A stretch of 64,000 bases of DNA from Streptomyces griseoruber (GCF_001514205.1 NZ_KQ948777.1:62001-126000), one strand, 5' to 3'. Numbered from the stretch's first letter, positions 24,762 to 33,771 are shown. Notes: a model not told the origin generated them from the sequence alone. Made by a program: numbers and translations.

Positions 24762-27296
24762 TCACTGCGACGGGCCGGAGCCGGCGCGCTCGGTGAGCAG
24801 GAGGGCGATGTCGTCCGCCCTGTCGGCGGACCGGCAGGCATCCCGCAGCAGCGCGTCGGCCAGATCCTCCAGGCGGCCTCCGCCCATGCGGGCCAGTGAT
24901 GCGCGGAGTCGGTCGACGTCGGAACCGATGTCCGAGTCACGCCTCTCGATCAGTCCGTCCGTGTACAGAGCCAGGACCGACCCGGGTACGAGGCGCAACT
25001 CCGACTCCGGAAAGTGTGCCGCTGCGTCGATGCCGAGCAGAGGGCCGCCGGGCACATCCAGGATTTCGGCCTGCCCGTCGGGCAGGCGCAGCAAGGGCGG
25101 GAGGTGGCCGGCACGGACGATGCGCACGACCCCCGAGCGAGGATGGAGGCGGGCGTAGCAGCAGCTTGCGAGTAGCGCTGGGTCGAGGTCCATGTGGAGC
25201 CGGTTGGTGTTGGCGACGACGTCGCTCGGCCGGTGGCCGGCGGTGGCGAAGGCCCGTACCGCGCTGCGTAGCTGGCCCATGGCCGCCGCGGCGGCGACGT
25301 TGTGGCCCTCGACGTCCCCGACGATCAGCGCGACCTCGTCGCCGGTGGGGATGACGTCGTACCAGTCGCCGCCGATGTCCATCCCTCTGGTGGCCGGAAG
25401 ATAGCGCCCAGTGACACCAAGGCCCGGCAGTGTGGGCAGCCGGTGCGGCAGCAGCGCGTTCTGCAGGCCGCGGGCGAGGGCGAACTCGGCGTCGTAGAGC
25501 CTGGCACGTTCCAGGGCCTGGGCGATGAGGCCGCCCAGCGCGGTGAGGACTCCGCGCTCCTCGTCGGGAAATCGGTGGACGTCGTCGAAGCCGAGCAGGC
25601 AGACGCCGACCGGGCGGTTCGAGGCGATCAAGGGCAGGAACGCCCAGGAGTTGGATGGACTGACCCTGATCCAGGGGTAGGTCTCGAGAAGCTCCTCACG
25701 GGACTCGACGAACAGCGGGGCCCCGGAGGTCAGCGCGTCCGTCACGGGCAGCCGGGCATGCAGCGGAGTGCCTTCGAACCGGGCGAGAAAGCGCTTCGAG
25801 TAGCCGCGCTGATCGAGCAGGCGCAGGCGCCGCTCCTCCACCACGGCGATCGCCAGCTTCTGGCCGCCGAAAGCGGGCAGCAGCTGCTCGGCGACGGCCT
25901 CGAACACCTCGTGCGCGGTGACCGCCTCGGTGAGCGCGCTGCCCAGCGTGAGCACCCGGTAGAGGGAACCCACGCGCGGGGCCGCGGGCGGAGGCGACCA
26001 GGAGGCGGGCGGCCCCCCTTCCGTGAGGATTGCCCCGGGTCCGGTCTCGGCCGGGACGGGCTGTCGCACCGGTGCTGCCCACCCCGTCATGCCCTGAGCG
26101 CCTGGGTGGAGGGAAAAGACCAGCCATGTGTCCGGTGGGCGGCGAACCAGGAAGGAGACCGGGTGCTGGGAGACCAGGGCGGCCCGGTAGCGGTCCTCGT
26201 ACACGGGATCGGCCAGCCAGGGCAGGACGTCCCAGGGGCGTCGGCCGAGCAGTTCGTCCAAGCGGACCCGCAGCAGATTCTCCAGGCTGTGGTTGGCGTA
26301 GGCGAGGCGTCCGTCGGGCGAGAGCGCGAAGAAGCCGTCCGCGAGCCGCTCGATCGCCGCCACGGCGGCCATGCGGCTCCCGGAGTCGAGTACGGCGCCG
26401 ACCAGATGGGCCGAGGCTTCCAGGCAGTCAGGGCTCTCGGGCATCCGGCCCCACAGCTCGACGGTGTGGTGGCCTCCGCGGCCGTCCCGGATGCGCAGGC
26501 AGTGTGCCAGTACGTGGCGTTCCTGGACCGCGGCACGGGCGGCGGACCGGAAGCCGGGCAGATCCGCGGGCTCGATCATGGTCGCCAGGGTGGCTGCCCG
26601 TCCGTCGAACTCGCGGGGCGGCATTCCGAAGATCGCGCACAGCTCGTCGTCGGCCGTGAGGGCTCCGGTGTCGAGGTTCCAGTCGAACAGGCCCACCCGG
26701 ATCACCGGAGTGGATGGCAGCGGGACCACTACCGGGAGTGTCCGCTCGTCATACTCGCCGAACGCGCCGCGGGCCCGCAGTCCGGCGAGGGTGGTGCCCA
26801 GCCGGTCGGCGGCGGAGCGCAGCCGCCGGCGCTGCGCCCTCGACAGCCCTGTCCCGTCCGGCTTGGCCGTCCACACCACGGCCATGGTGCCGAAGGTCCG
26901 CTCGCCCGCCCGTACGGGGACCGACGCAGAGCCGAACGGGTAGGGCAGGGCGACCGAGAGCTGGGGGAATCGCCGCATCGTCTCCTCCGCGCCGGCCAGG
27001 TGGACCATGCGCCCGCAGCGGTACGCCTCCGCCACCGGCAGACGGCTGTTCACCGGGATCCGACGCCACCCGCTGAGCAGGGAGGGCGGCGTCCCGCACG
27101 ACGCGGCCACTACGAGCGAGCGGTGGTCGCCGGAGAGCAGAAACACGCTTCCGGTATGCGCTCCGGTCAGCTCCACGGCACCGACGACGGCACTGACCAG
27201 CGCGTCGTCGCGCTCGGGCGCTTCGCCGACACTTGCGGCGCCGAACGGCTGCAAGTTCGACGCCACCCTGTTGGTCGACACGTTGCCCTCGATCAT
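24762..27296 (-). CDS. GAF/PAS sensor SpoIIE-type PP2C phosphatase
   Basis: 844 residues. Order: GAF-like domain (about 30-170), two PAS-like domains (about 200-300 and 310-400, the second with RLADGFFALSPDGRLAYAN), GAF domain (about 440-590) and a SpoIIE PP2C domain (about 610-835) with MDIGGDWYDV, VGDVEGHN, LYTDGLIERR and RADDIALLL metal-binding motifs. Such proteins dephosphorylate anti-anti-sigma factors in response to signals sensed by GAF/PAS. Unlike the relative at 29018, it has no C-terminal ATPase domain. The region just upstream of the start is AT-rich compared with its neighbours. A GTG at 27281 with GAGGG upstream is an alternative start. Confidence 0.9.
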   Translation of the reverse strand: MIEGNVSTNRVASNLQPFGAASVGEAPERDDALVSAVVGAVELTGAHTGSVFLLSGDHRSLVVAASCGTPPSLLSGWRRIPVNSRLPVAEAYRCGRMVHLAGAEETMRRFPQLSVALPYPFGSASVPVRAGERTFGTMAVVWTAKPDGTGLSRAQRRRLRSAADRLGTTLAGLRARGAFGEYDERTLPVVVPLPSTPVIRVGLFDWNLDTGALTADDELCAIFGMPPREFDGRAATLATMIEPADLPGFRSAARAAVQERHVLAHCLRIRDGRGGHHTVELWGRMPESPDCLEASAHLVGAVLDSGSRMAAVAAIERLADGFFALSPDGRLAYANHSLENLLRVRLDELLGRRPWDVLPWLADPVYEDRYRAALVSQHPVSFLVRRPPDTWLVFSLHPGAQGMTGWAAPVRQPVPAETGPGAILTEGGPPASWSPPPAAPRVGSLYRVLTLGSALTEAVTAHEVFEAVAEQLLPAFGGQKLAIAVVEERRLRLLDQRGYSKRFLARFEGTPLHARLPVTDALTSGAPLFVESREELLETYPWIRVSPSNSWAFLPLIASNRPVGVCLLGFDDVHRFPDEERGVLTALGGLIAQALERARLYDAEFALARGLQNALLPHRLPTLPGLGVTGRYLPATRGMDIGGDWYDVIPTGDEVALIVGDVEGHNVAAAAAMGQLRSAVRAFATAGHRPSDVVANTNRLHMDLDPALLASCCYARLHPRSGVVRIVRAGHLPPLLRLPDGQAEILDVPGGPLLGIDAAAHFPESELRLVPGSVLALYTDGLIERRDSDIGSDVDRLRASLARMGGGRLEDLADALLRDACRSADRADDIALLLTERAGSGPSQ

Positions 27297-27409
27297 CGAT
27301 GGATAATTTGTTCCATTTTAGGATGGTTTAGGGCTCCTCGTGGGTAGGCGCCGGGCCGGGAAGGCCGTCCAGCACCCACGGACCGAGCGGCAAGTGGCCA
27401 CGTTTCCGC

Positions 27410-27541
27410 TTGGCCGGCCAGAGCAGGGCCTATGCGGTGGGGATCGACCTGCCGGAGAAGCAGCTCGCCACGGCTCGCACGATGCAGGCGGCGTTGGGCA
27501 TCGATTCCTACCTCGCACCGGGTGCAAGTCTCGCAGCGGGG
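27410..27541 (+). pseudogene. Possible remnant of a SAM-dependent methyltransferase
   Basis: The frame encodes AVGIDLPEKQLATARTMQAALGI, with the first 20 residues resembling motif I/post-I of class I methyltransferases (the Gly-Ile-Asp-Leu turn that binds SAM, followed by an LxxAR helix). The similarity ends after about 40 codons and no catalytic domain follows. Assignment is from pattern only. Confidence 0.35.
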
Positions 27542-27801
27542 TCCCGGCGAACGCCTCTTCCAGGACATCGAAAGCCTTCCCGCCGTACGTCTCGCGCGTT
27601 TCCGATCTACCCTTCTACGAGTGAAGATCACTTTTTTGTGATCACGGGGAGGGCGTGAAGCGCGGCGGGAATGCGGTTCAAGCCGATCTGCGGTGGCCTC
27701 AATCGTCGGCATCGGTGACGGCCAGGGTGTTGCCGCCGGCGTGGGCCGCCGTCCGATCATGGGAGGCGCCCCGGCTGTGCTGCGGGTTGTCTTCGCGGAG
27801 T

Positions 27802-27858
27802 TTGGTGGACACCAACAAGGACAACCCCGAGCGCAAGGTCCGTCTGTCCTTCCTCGGC
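27802..27858 (+). pseudogene. 3' remnant of a second yjbQ-type gene
   Basis: These bases encode LVDTNKDNPERKVRLSFLG, matching the C terminus of the intact protein at 23716-24138 (LVDTNKDNPRRQVRLSFLA) with 16 of 19 identities. The DNA differs at many third positions, so this is not a recent copy. The rest of the gene is missing; the frame runs on without a stop into the cyclase gene. Confidence 0.7.
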
Positions 27859-27960
27859 CAGCCGCGCACCGGACGCCACCGCGCACCGGACGCGAACCCC
27901 GTGCCCCGCCCGGACCCGGACCGCCCTGCGCGGCCGCCCCCTGGGTGCCAAGCTGGAGTC

Positions 27961-28890
27961 ATGTCCCCGACATCCGGGCCGGCCGTCTCCCGTGCGGAGT
28001 TCGACGTGCTCTTCGGGGCGGTGCGCACCTGGGGTGACTGGGAGCGGGCCGACCGCGGGGCCTGGAACCGGGTGACCGCGGACCAGGTGCGGCGGGCCCT
28101 GGCCGAGGCGCGGTCCGGGACCGTCGTCCCGATGGCCCTCCCCTGGAACACCCGGCCCGACCCCGACAACCCCAAGCCGGCCCTGCACCACATGACCGAC
28201 CTCGGCGATGTCGAGAGCCCCGAACCCGCAGCACACAAGGACTTCATCGCCGTCGACTACCACGGCAGGGGCGTCACCCACCTCGACGCGCTCTCCCACA
28301 TCGCCTACCGGGGCCGGCTCTACGACGGCCGTACGGCACGCGAGGTCGTCGACGCCGGCGGCGCCCGCTTCGGCGCGGTGTCGGAGCTGGGGCCCCTGGT
28401 GACCAGGGGCGTGCTGCTCGATCTGCCCGCCGTGCTCGAGGTCCCGTGGCTGGAACCGGGGGAGGCGGTGCACGCCCGGGACGTCCTCGCCGCGGAACGG
28501 GCGCTCGGGGTGACCATCGGCGAGGGCGACGCGGTGCTGCTGCGCACGGGGCACGTCCGCCGCCGTACGGAACGCGGCCCCTGGGACTCCGGCGCGCTGA
28601 GCGCCGGCTTCCACGTGGACGCCGTACCGCTGCTGGCCGAGCGGGGTGTCGCCCTGCTCGGAGGGGACGGCGACAGCGATGTACGGCCCTCGCCGGTCGC
28701 GGACGTGCACTCGCCCGTGCATGTCCTGGCCGTCACCGCGATGGGGGTACCGCTGCTGGACAACCTCGACCTGGAGGCCCTGTCGGCCGCGACGGCCGCG
28801 GTGGGCCGGTACGCGTTCCTGCTCGTCGTGGCGCCGCTGAACATCCCCGGTGGAACCGGCTCCCCCGTCACCCCGGTCGCGGTCCTGTGA
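27961..28890 (+). CDS. Cyclase-family metal-dependent hydrolase (kynurenine formamidase-like)
   Basis: 309 residues. The family metal-binding motif (HxGTHxDxPxH in typical members) appears as HGRGVTHLDALSHIA near residue 105, a variant seen in a distinct branch of the cyclase family. A later segment, VLLRTGHVRRR, and the PSPVADVHSPVHVL loop are also characteristic. Members hydrolyse amide, lactone or thioester-like substrates; the substrate here is unknown. ATG 27961 follows a proline/arginine-rich non-conserved stretch. A second, more canonical member lies at 38270. Confidence 0.87.
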   Translation: MSPTSGPAVSRAEFDVLFGAVRTWGDWERADRGAWNRVTADQVRRALAEARSGTVVPMALPWNTRPDPDNPKPALHHMTDLGDVESPEPAAHKDFIAVDYHGRGVTHLDALSHIAYRGRLYDGRTAREVVDAGGARFGAVSELGPLVTRGVLLDLPAVLEVPWLEPGEAVHARDVLAAERALGVTIGEGDAVLLRTGHVRRRTERGPWDSGALSAGFHVDAVPLLAERGVALLGGDGDSDVRPSPVADVHSPVHVLAVTAMGVPLLDNLDLEALSAATAAVGRYAFLLVVAPLNIPGGTGSPVTPVAVL

Positions 28891-29017
28891 CGGCCGGCCA
28901 CGCGGCCGTCACCGCACGTGAGGGGCCCTGGTGGCCGTCGCTCCGAGGGGGCGGGCGACTCATGACTCGCGCCCTGTATGTCCGTATGCTCGTCAATGTC
29001 GGATCCTTTGCGGAAGG

Positions 29018-32000
29018 GTGAACGGGTCACAGGGCGAGTGGACGCGGGCGCGAGTGAGGCGAGGCGTGTTTCGATCCGGAGGAGAACAGGCTGCGATCGG
29101 GCGTGCGACGGACGGCACAGGTCCCGCGCGCTTCCGTGAGCGGTTTCTGCAGGGCGAGTCGGTCGAGCGGGGCGTACGGCTGTCGATCCTGGACTCCTGG
29201 CAGCGCTGCCGGAGCCTGGGGCTCTCGCCGGACCAGTCCGACCTCCCCTTCCGGGACGACTTCGAGGCGGACGGCCGTATCGTCCGCGCGGCCGTGCCGG
29301 TGCTCGACCGGCTGGAGTCCCTGTTCTCCGGCAGCAAGATCAATATCTCCGTCGCCGACGCGAACGGGACGGTGCTGCTGCGCCGCTTCGGCGAGGCGTC
29401 CATGGTCCACAGCCTTCCGGCGATCCAGCGCGTCCCGGGCTTCGTGTTCGCCGAGCGGGTCGCCGGCACCAACGGCATCGGTCTCGCCCTCGCCGAACGC
29501 CGGCTCATCCGCGTCTACGGCGCCGAGCACTTCGCCGAGCGCTCCCAGGCGAACGCCTGTGTCGCACTCCCCGTGCGCGATCCGCTCAGCGGCGGCATCG
29601 AGGGCGTCCTGTGCTTCGGTTACCCGCGCGCGTTCGAGAGCCCGGCGCTCCAAGGCGTGATCCGCAAGGCGGCCCGCGCCATGGAGCGCCGGCTGCTGGG
29701 ACAGAGCTCCGCACGCGAACGTGCCCTGTTGCGGGCGTACCTGGCCTCCGGAGCCGAAGCCGGTACGGCCGACGCCCCCGAGGGGGACGCGCCGGCCCTG
29801 CGGCTGCGTCCCGGTGACCGGGCACTGCTCATGGAGAAGGCCACCGAGCTGATCTCCCGCGCCCAGCGGGCCGCCGTGGACGTGCCGCTGCCGGACGGCC
29901 GCCGGGTGACCCTGGTGAGCCGCCCGATGAGAAGTGCCTCGGGTGTGGAGGGCGTCGCCATCGAGGCCGTGCTGCCCGGCTCCTCGCCCGGGGAGCGGTT
30001 CGCCTCCGGGGAGCCGCTCGTCGTACCGGCCCGGGACGAGCGGCTGCCGGGACTCCCCGTCGGATTCCCCGTCGAGCCGGCCGTCGTCGCCGCCGTCTCG
30101 CGGCTCGCACGACTCTCCGTCACGCCACCGGCGGGGCACCCACCGGACGGGGACGGAGACGGGGTCGACGGCGCCGGGGTCGAGGGTGCCGCGGTCGACG
30201 TCGCAGCGGTCGGGGGTGCCGCGGCTGCCCGCGTCGGGGTCGAGGGTGCCGCCGCCGGTGGCGCAGCAGCCGCGGGGTTCGCCGTCGACGGCATCGGTGC
30301 CGCCGCCAACGGTTCCCCCGAGCCGCCGCCCTCGGCCCGAGGGCTCGTCCTGCTGGGGGAGCCGCAGGTGGGCGCCTACGCCTTGGCGGCGCGCCGCAGG
30401 CTGGAGCTGCTCTCCGAGGCCAGCGCCCGTATCGGCACCACCCTGGACGTCCGCCGCACCGCCGGGGAACTCGCCGAGACAGCCGTCCCCCGGCTGGCCG
30501 ACTACGTCACCGTCGACCTGCCCGATGCCGTCCTGCGCGGCGAGGAGTCCGCCGACCCCGTCGGCGACCTGCGCCGGACGGTGATCCACGGCCTCCGTGA
30601 CGATCTGCCCTTCACCCCCGTCGGCAAGCGGACCGACTTCGGCCCGACCGCGCCCCAGCGGCGCGCGCTGACCGGCGGACAGGCGGTGCTGGAACCGGAC
30701 CTGGCGAGCGCCGCGGGCTGGCTCGCGCAGGACCCCGAGCACACCGGGACGCTGCTCACCCATGTGCACTCCCTCGTCGCCGTCCCCCTGGTGGCACGCG
30801 GCGTGGTGCTGGGCGTCGTCAGCTTCTACCGCGCCCAGGAGCCCGCCCCCTTCGGCGACGACGACCGCTCGCTGGCCCAGGAACTCGCCACCCGCGCCGC
30901 CCTGTCCATCGACAACGCGCGGCGCTACACCCACGAGCGCGCCATGGTCCTGGCCCTCCAGCGCAGACTGCTCCCGCACGGGCTGCCCGACCAGGAGACC
31001 GTCGAGGTCGCCCACCGCTATCTGCCCGCCGAGGCCGACGTGGGCGGGGACTGGTACGACGTCATCCCACTCTCCGGCGCACGCATCGGCCTCCTGGTCG
31101 GTGACGTCGTCGGCCACGGCATGCTCTCCGCCGCCACCATGGGCCGGCTGCGCACCGCCGCCCGCAGCTTCGCCGAACTCGACTTCCCGCCCGACGAGGT
31201 CCTCGTCCACCTCGACAACCTCGTGGGCCGCCTCGACCGCGAGGACCCCGAGGGGGAGGGCGAGGGGGTCGGCATCATCGGTGCGACCTGTCTGTACATC
31301 GTCTACGACCCGACCTCGCAGCGCTGTGTGATGGCCCGCGCCGGACACCCGCCGCCCGCGCTGGTCCGCCCCGACGGCAGCGTGACCTACCCGGACCTGC
31401 CCGCCGGGCCCCCGCTCGGCCTCGGCGGACTGCCCTTCGACGCCGTGGAGATCGACCTGCCCGAGGACAGCCAGCTGGTCCTCTACACCGACGGGCTCAT
31501 CGAGGACCGGCACCGTGACGTCGACCTGGTCCTCGACCAGCTGCGCGGGGCCCTGGCCCACCATCCGGAGCGCACTCCCGAGGACACCTGTCAGGCGATC
31601 CTGGACGCGGTGGCCCCCGCCCACCCGTGCGACGACATCGCCCTGCTGGTCGCCCGCACCCACGCCCTGGACCCCGACCGGATCGCCACCTGGGAACTGC
31701 CCGCCGATCCCGCCCGCGTCGGCGAGGTCCGCGCCTCGGCCATGAGACAGCTGGCCGACTGGGGACTCGACGAGGCCGCCTTCGCCGCCGAGCTGATCCT
31801 CAGCGAGCTGGTCACCAACGCCATCCGGCACGGCACCGGACCGGTGCGGGTACGGCTGCTGCACGACCGTTCCCTGATCTGCGAGGTCTCCGACTCCAGC
31901 AACACGGCGCCGCATCTGCGCCGGGCGGCCAGCACCGACGAGGGCGGACGCGGCCTCTTCCTCGTCGCCCAGCTGTCCCGGACCTGGGGCACGCGCTATC

Positions 32001-32050
32001 TCCCGGAGGGCAAGGTCATCTGGGCCGAGTGCGGGCTCGACGGCGGCTGA
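29018..32050 (+). CDS. SpoIIE phosphatase/ATPase regulator with AcoR-like N-terminal sensor
   Basis: About 1010 residues. The N-terminal quarter (LSILDSWQRCRSLGLSP, then a GAF domain with AGTNGIGLAL) resembles the sensor half of AcoR-type activators. A low-complexity Gly/Ala/Val linker (about residues 382-430) leads to a second GAF domain (about 457-637), a PP2C domain (VGGDWYDVIP, VGDVVGHGM, LYTDGLIEDR) and a HATPase domain (LSELVTNAIRHG, GGRGLFLVAQ). Phosphatase plus anti-sigma-type kinase in one chain suggests a partner-switching role. The start is uncertain: GTG 29018 follows GGAAGG, while a GTG at 28931 is also in frame. Confidence 0.88.
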   Translation: MNGSQGEWTRARVRRGVFRSGGEQAAIGRATDGTGPARFRERFLQGESVERGVRLSILDSWQRCRSLGLSPDQSDLPFRDDFEADGRIVRAAVPVLDRLESLFSGSKINISVADANGTVLLRRFGEASMVHSLPAIQRVPGFVFAERVAGTNGIGLALAERRLIRVYGAEHFAERSQANACVALPVRDPLSGGIEGVLCFGYPRAFESPALQGVIRKAARAMERRLLGQSSARERALLRAYLASGAEAGTADAPEGDAPALRLRPGDRALLMEKATELISRAQRAAVDVPLPDGRRVTLVSRPMRSASGVEGVAIEAVLPGSSPGERFASGEPLVVPARDERLPGLPVGFPVEPAVVAAVSRLARLSVTPPAGHPPDGDGDGVDGAGVEGAAVDVAAVGGAAAARVGVEGAAAGGAAAAGFAVDGIGAAANGSPEPPPSARGLVLLGEPQVGAYALAARRRLELLSEASARIGTTLDVRRTAGELAETAVPRLADYVTVDLPDAVLRGEESADPVGDLRRTVIHGLRDDLPFTPVGKRTDFGPTAPQRRALTGGQAVLEPDLASAAGWLAQDPEHTGTLLTHVHSLVAVPLVARGVVLGVVSFYRAQEPAPFGDDDRSLAQELATRAALSIDNARRYTHERAMVLALQRRLLPHGLPDQETVEVAHRYLPAEADVGGDWYDVIPLSGARIGLLVGDVVGHGMLSAATMGRLRTAARSFAELDFPPDEVLVHLDNLVGRLDREDPEGEGEGVGIIGATCLYIVYDPTSQRCVMARAGHPPPALVRPDGSVTYPDLPAGPPLGLGGLPFDAVEIDLPEDSQLVLYTDGLIEDRHRDVDLVLDQLRGALAHHPERTPEDTCQAILDAVAPAHPCDDIALLVARTHALDPDRIATWELPADPARVGEVRASAMRQLADWGLDEAAFAAELILSELVTNAIRHGTGPVRVRLLHDRSLICEVSDSSNTAPHLRRAASTDEGGRGLFLVAQLSRTWGTRYLPEGKVIWAECGLDGG
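30160..30305 (+). repeat. Repetitive Gly/Ala/Val linker coding sequence
   Basis: The 17-base unit GGGGTCGAGGGTGCCGC occurs exactly at 30176-30192 and 30235-30251, with partial copies between, producing GVEGAA/GVDGAG-type repeats. It sits between the N-terminal sensor and the central GAF domain, where length changes would be tolerated. Confidence 0.65.
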
Positions 32051-32070
32051 GGCGCACGGTGCGAGTCAAA

Positions 32071-32099
32071 TATCCGAAATGGCATGAATGGTCCGGATA
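32071..32099 (+). promoter_or_regulatory. Inverted repeat upstream of the sugar ABC operon
   Basis: Arms TATCCG (32071-32076) and CGGATA (32094-32099), 17 bases apart, end 10 bases before the ATPase start in the short AT-rich leader. It may be an operator or promoter-proximal control site. No local LacI- or ROK-type regulator gene is present. Confidence 0.35.
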
Positions 32100-32109
32100 G
32101 GATCGGCTC

Positions 32110-33771
32110 ATGTGCGACGCTTCCGACCCGTCCGCCCAGGCGGCCGCGCCCCTCGCGTCGGAGCCCCTGGTCCGCATCCGCGGGCTCGGCAAACGGTTCG
32201 GCGGGACCCTCGCGCTGGCCGATGTCGACCTCGACGTCCACGCGGGCAGCGTCCTCGCCCTCCTCGGGCCCAACGGAGCCGGGAAGTCCACCCTCATCAA
32301 GGTCCTCGCCGGCGTCCACCACGCCGACACGGGACGGATCACGGTGGACGGACACCCGCTCGGCAGCCACGCCGCCGCCCGCCGTATGTCCTTCATCCAC
32401 CAGGACCTCGCCCTCGTGGAGTGGATGACGGTCGCCGAGAACATCGCCCTGAGCACCGGATACGCACGCCGCGCCGGACTGGTCTCCTGGCGGCGCACCC
32501 GCGAGCAGTGCGCCGACGCCCTGCGCACCGTCGCCGTCCACCTCGACCCCGACACCCCGGTCGCCCGGCTCGCGCCCGCCGAACGGTCCCTGGTCGCCAT
32601 CGCCCGGGCCCTCGCGGCCCGAGCCCGGCTCATCGTCCTGGACGAGCCGACCGCCCGCCTGCCCGCCCCGGACTGCGCCCGGCTGTTCCGCGTCCTGCAC
32701 GACCTGCGCGACCGCGGTCACGCCCTCCTCTACGTCAGCCACCGCCTGGACGAGGTCTACGAGGTCGCCGACACCTTCGCCGTCCTGCGCGACGGCCGCC
32801 TCGTCAGCCACGGCCTCCTGGCGGACCACGGCCCGGCCCGCCTGGTGCACGACATCGTCGGCCCGGACCCGGCACAACGGCCCGCCGACCGGCCCGCCGA
32901 CCGGCCCGCCGACCGGCCCGTCGACCGGCCGGCCGACCAGGCTCCCGGCTCCGAGGAGGCGCCGCCCCCGGCTCCCGGCCCGGCTGCCGGCGCTGCCCCC
33001 GGCCCCGCCCGTCCCGCCCGCCCCGCCGTCCTGACCCTCGACGCCGTGCGGACCACCGGCGCGGGCCCGGTCGGCCTGGAGCTCCGGGCGGGGGAGGCCG
33101 TCGCTCTGGTCGGCCTCTCCGGCGCCGGGCACCTCGACCTCGGCCGGGCCCTCGCCGGGGCCCACCCCCTGCTGGCCGGGGAGGCCCGGCTTGGCGGACG
33201 GCCGTACCGCCCCCGTACGGTCGCCGACGCCGTGCGGCAAGGCGTCGGCTTCGTGCCCGGCGACCGGCTGCGCGAGGGCTGTCTCGCCGAGCTGACCGTG
33301 CGCGAGAACCTCTTCGCCAACCCCGCCGCGGGAGGCCGCCGCGCCCCCCGCTGGATCGGCCCCCGCCGGGAACGCGCCGAGGCGGCCGCCCTCGTCGACC
33401 GGTTCGCGGTGCACCCCCACGACACCGAAGCCCCCCTCGCCACCCTGTCCGGCGGCAACCAGCAGAAAGTCATGATCGGCCGCTGGCTGCGGGCGGACCT
33501 GCGGCTGCTGATCCTGGAGGAGCCGACCGCGAGCGTCGACATCGGCGCCAAGGCCGCCGTCCACCACCTGCTCGACGAGGCGCTGGCCGCGGGCCTCGCG
33601 GTCCTGCTGGTCTCCACCGACTTCGACGAGGTCGTGAGCGTGTGCCGCCGCGCCCTGGTCCTCGTCCGGGGCGCCGTGACGGCCGAGCTGAGCGGCGCGG
33701 CCCTCACGGTCGCCGAGCTGACCCGCGCCGCCTGTGCCGTGCCCCCGCCCCGGACGGGAACGAGCCCATGA
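32110..33771 (+). CDS. Ribose-type sugar ABC importer, duplicated ATPase subunit (RbsA/MglA-like)
   Basis: 553 residues with two ATPase domains. Domain 1 (about 20-250) has Walker A GPNGAGKST, Walker B LIVLDEPTA and VSHR, but its signature is LAPAE rather than LSGGQ. Domain 2 (about 300-540) has signature LSGGNQQK, but Walker A is GLSGAGHLDL (no lysine) and Walker B ends in EE. Loss of function in the second site is usual for RbsA-like proteins. The linker contains five near-perfect PADR/PVDR repeats. It overlaps the permease gene (ATGA) and heads an ATPase-permease-lipoprotein operon for uptake of a sugar, type unknown. Confidence 0.93.
   Translation: MCDASDPSAQAAAPLASEPLVRIRGLGKRFGGTLALADVDLDVHAGSVLALLGPNGAGKSTLIKVLAGVHHADTGRITVDGHPLGSHAAARRMSFIHQDLALVEWMTVAENIALSTGYARRAGLVSWRRTREQCADALRTVAVHLDPDTPVARLAPAERSLVAIARALAARARLIVLDEPTARLPAPDCARLFRVLHDLRDRGHALLYVSHRLDEVYEVADTFAVLRDGRLVSHGLLADHGPARLVHDIVGPDPAQRPADRPADRPADRPVDRPADQAPGSEEAPPPAPGPAAGAAPGPARPARPAVLTLDAVRTTGAGPVGLELRAGEAVALVGLSGAGHLDLGRALAGAHPLLAGEARLGGRPYRPRTVADAVRQGVGFVPGDRLREGCLAELTVRENLFANPAAGGRRAPRWIGPRRERAEAAALVDRFAVHPHDTEAPLATLSGGNQQKVMIGRWLRADLRLLILEEPTASVDIGAKAAVHHLLDEALAAGLAVLLVSTDFDEVVSVCRRALVLVRGAVTAELSGAALTVAELTRAACAVPPPRTGTSP
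32879..32940 (+). repeat. 12-base tandem repeat in the inter-domain linker of the ABC ATPase
   Basis: Five consecutive units close to CGGCCCGCCGAC encode RPAD/RPVD repeats. The tract lies in the linker between the two ATPase domains. Tandem structure implies length variation between strains. Confidence 0.75.

Larger units (their letters stand above)
27297..27960. other. 664-base gene-poor scar region
   Basis: Holds the AT-rich promoter zone of the SpoIIE gene (about 27297-27335), a methyltransferase remnant, a small GATCAC-T6-GTGATC hairpin at 27626-27643, and a yjbQ 3' remnant. No intact gene is supported. Base composition is locally lower in GC than its surroundings, consistent with repeated insertion and loss. 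Confidence 0.6.

Noticed and set aside
24139..27960. An integrated mobile element or prophage
   Set aside because: There is no integrase, transposase, tRNA or clear att site; the pattern is better explained by duplication, deletion and recombination of local genes.
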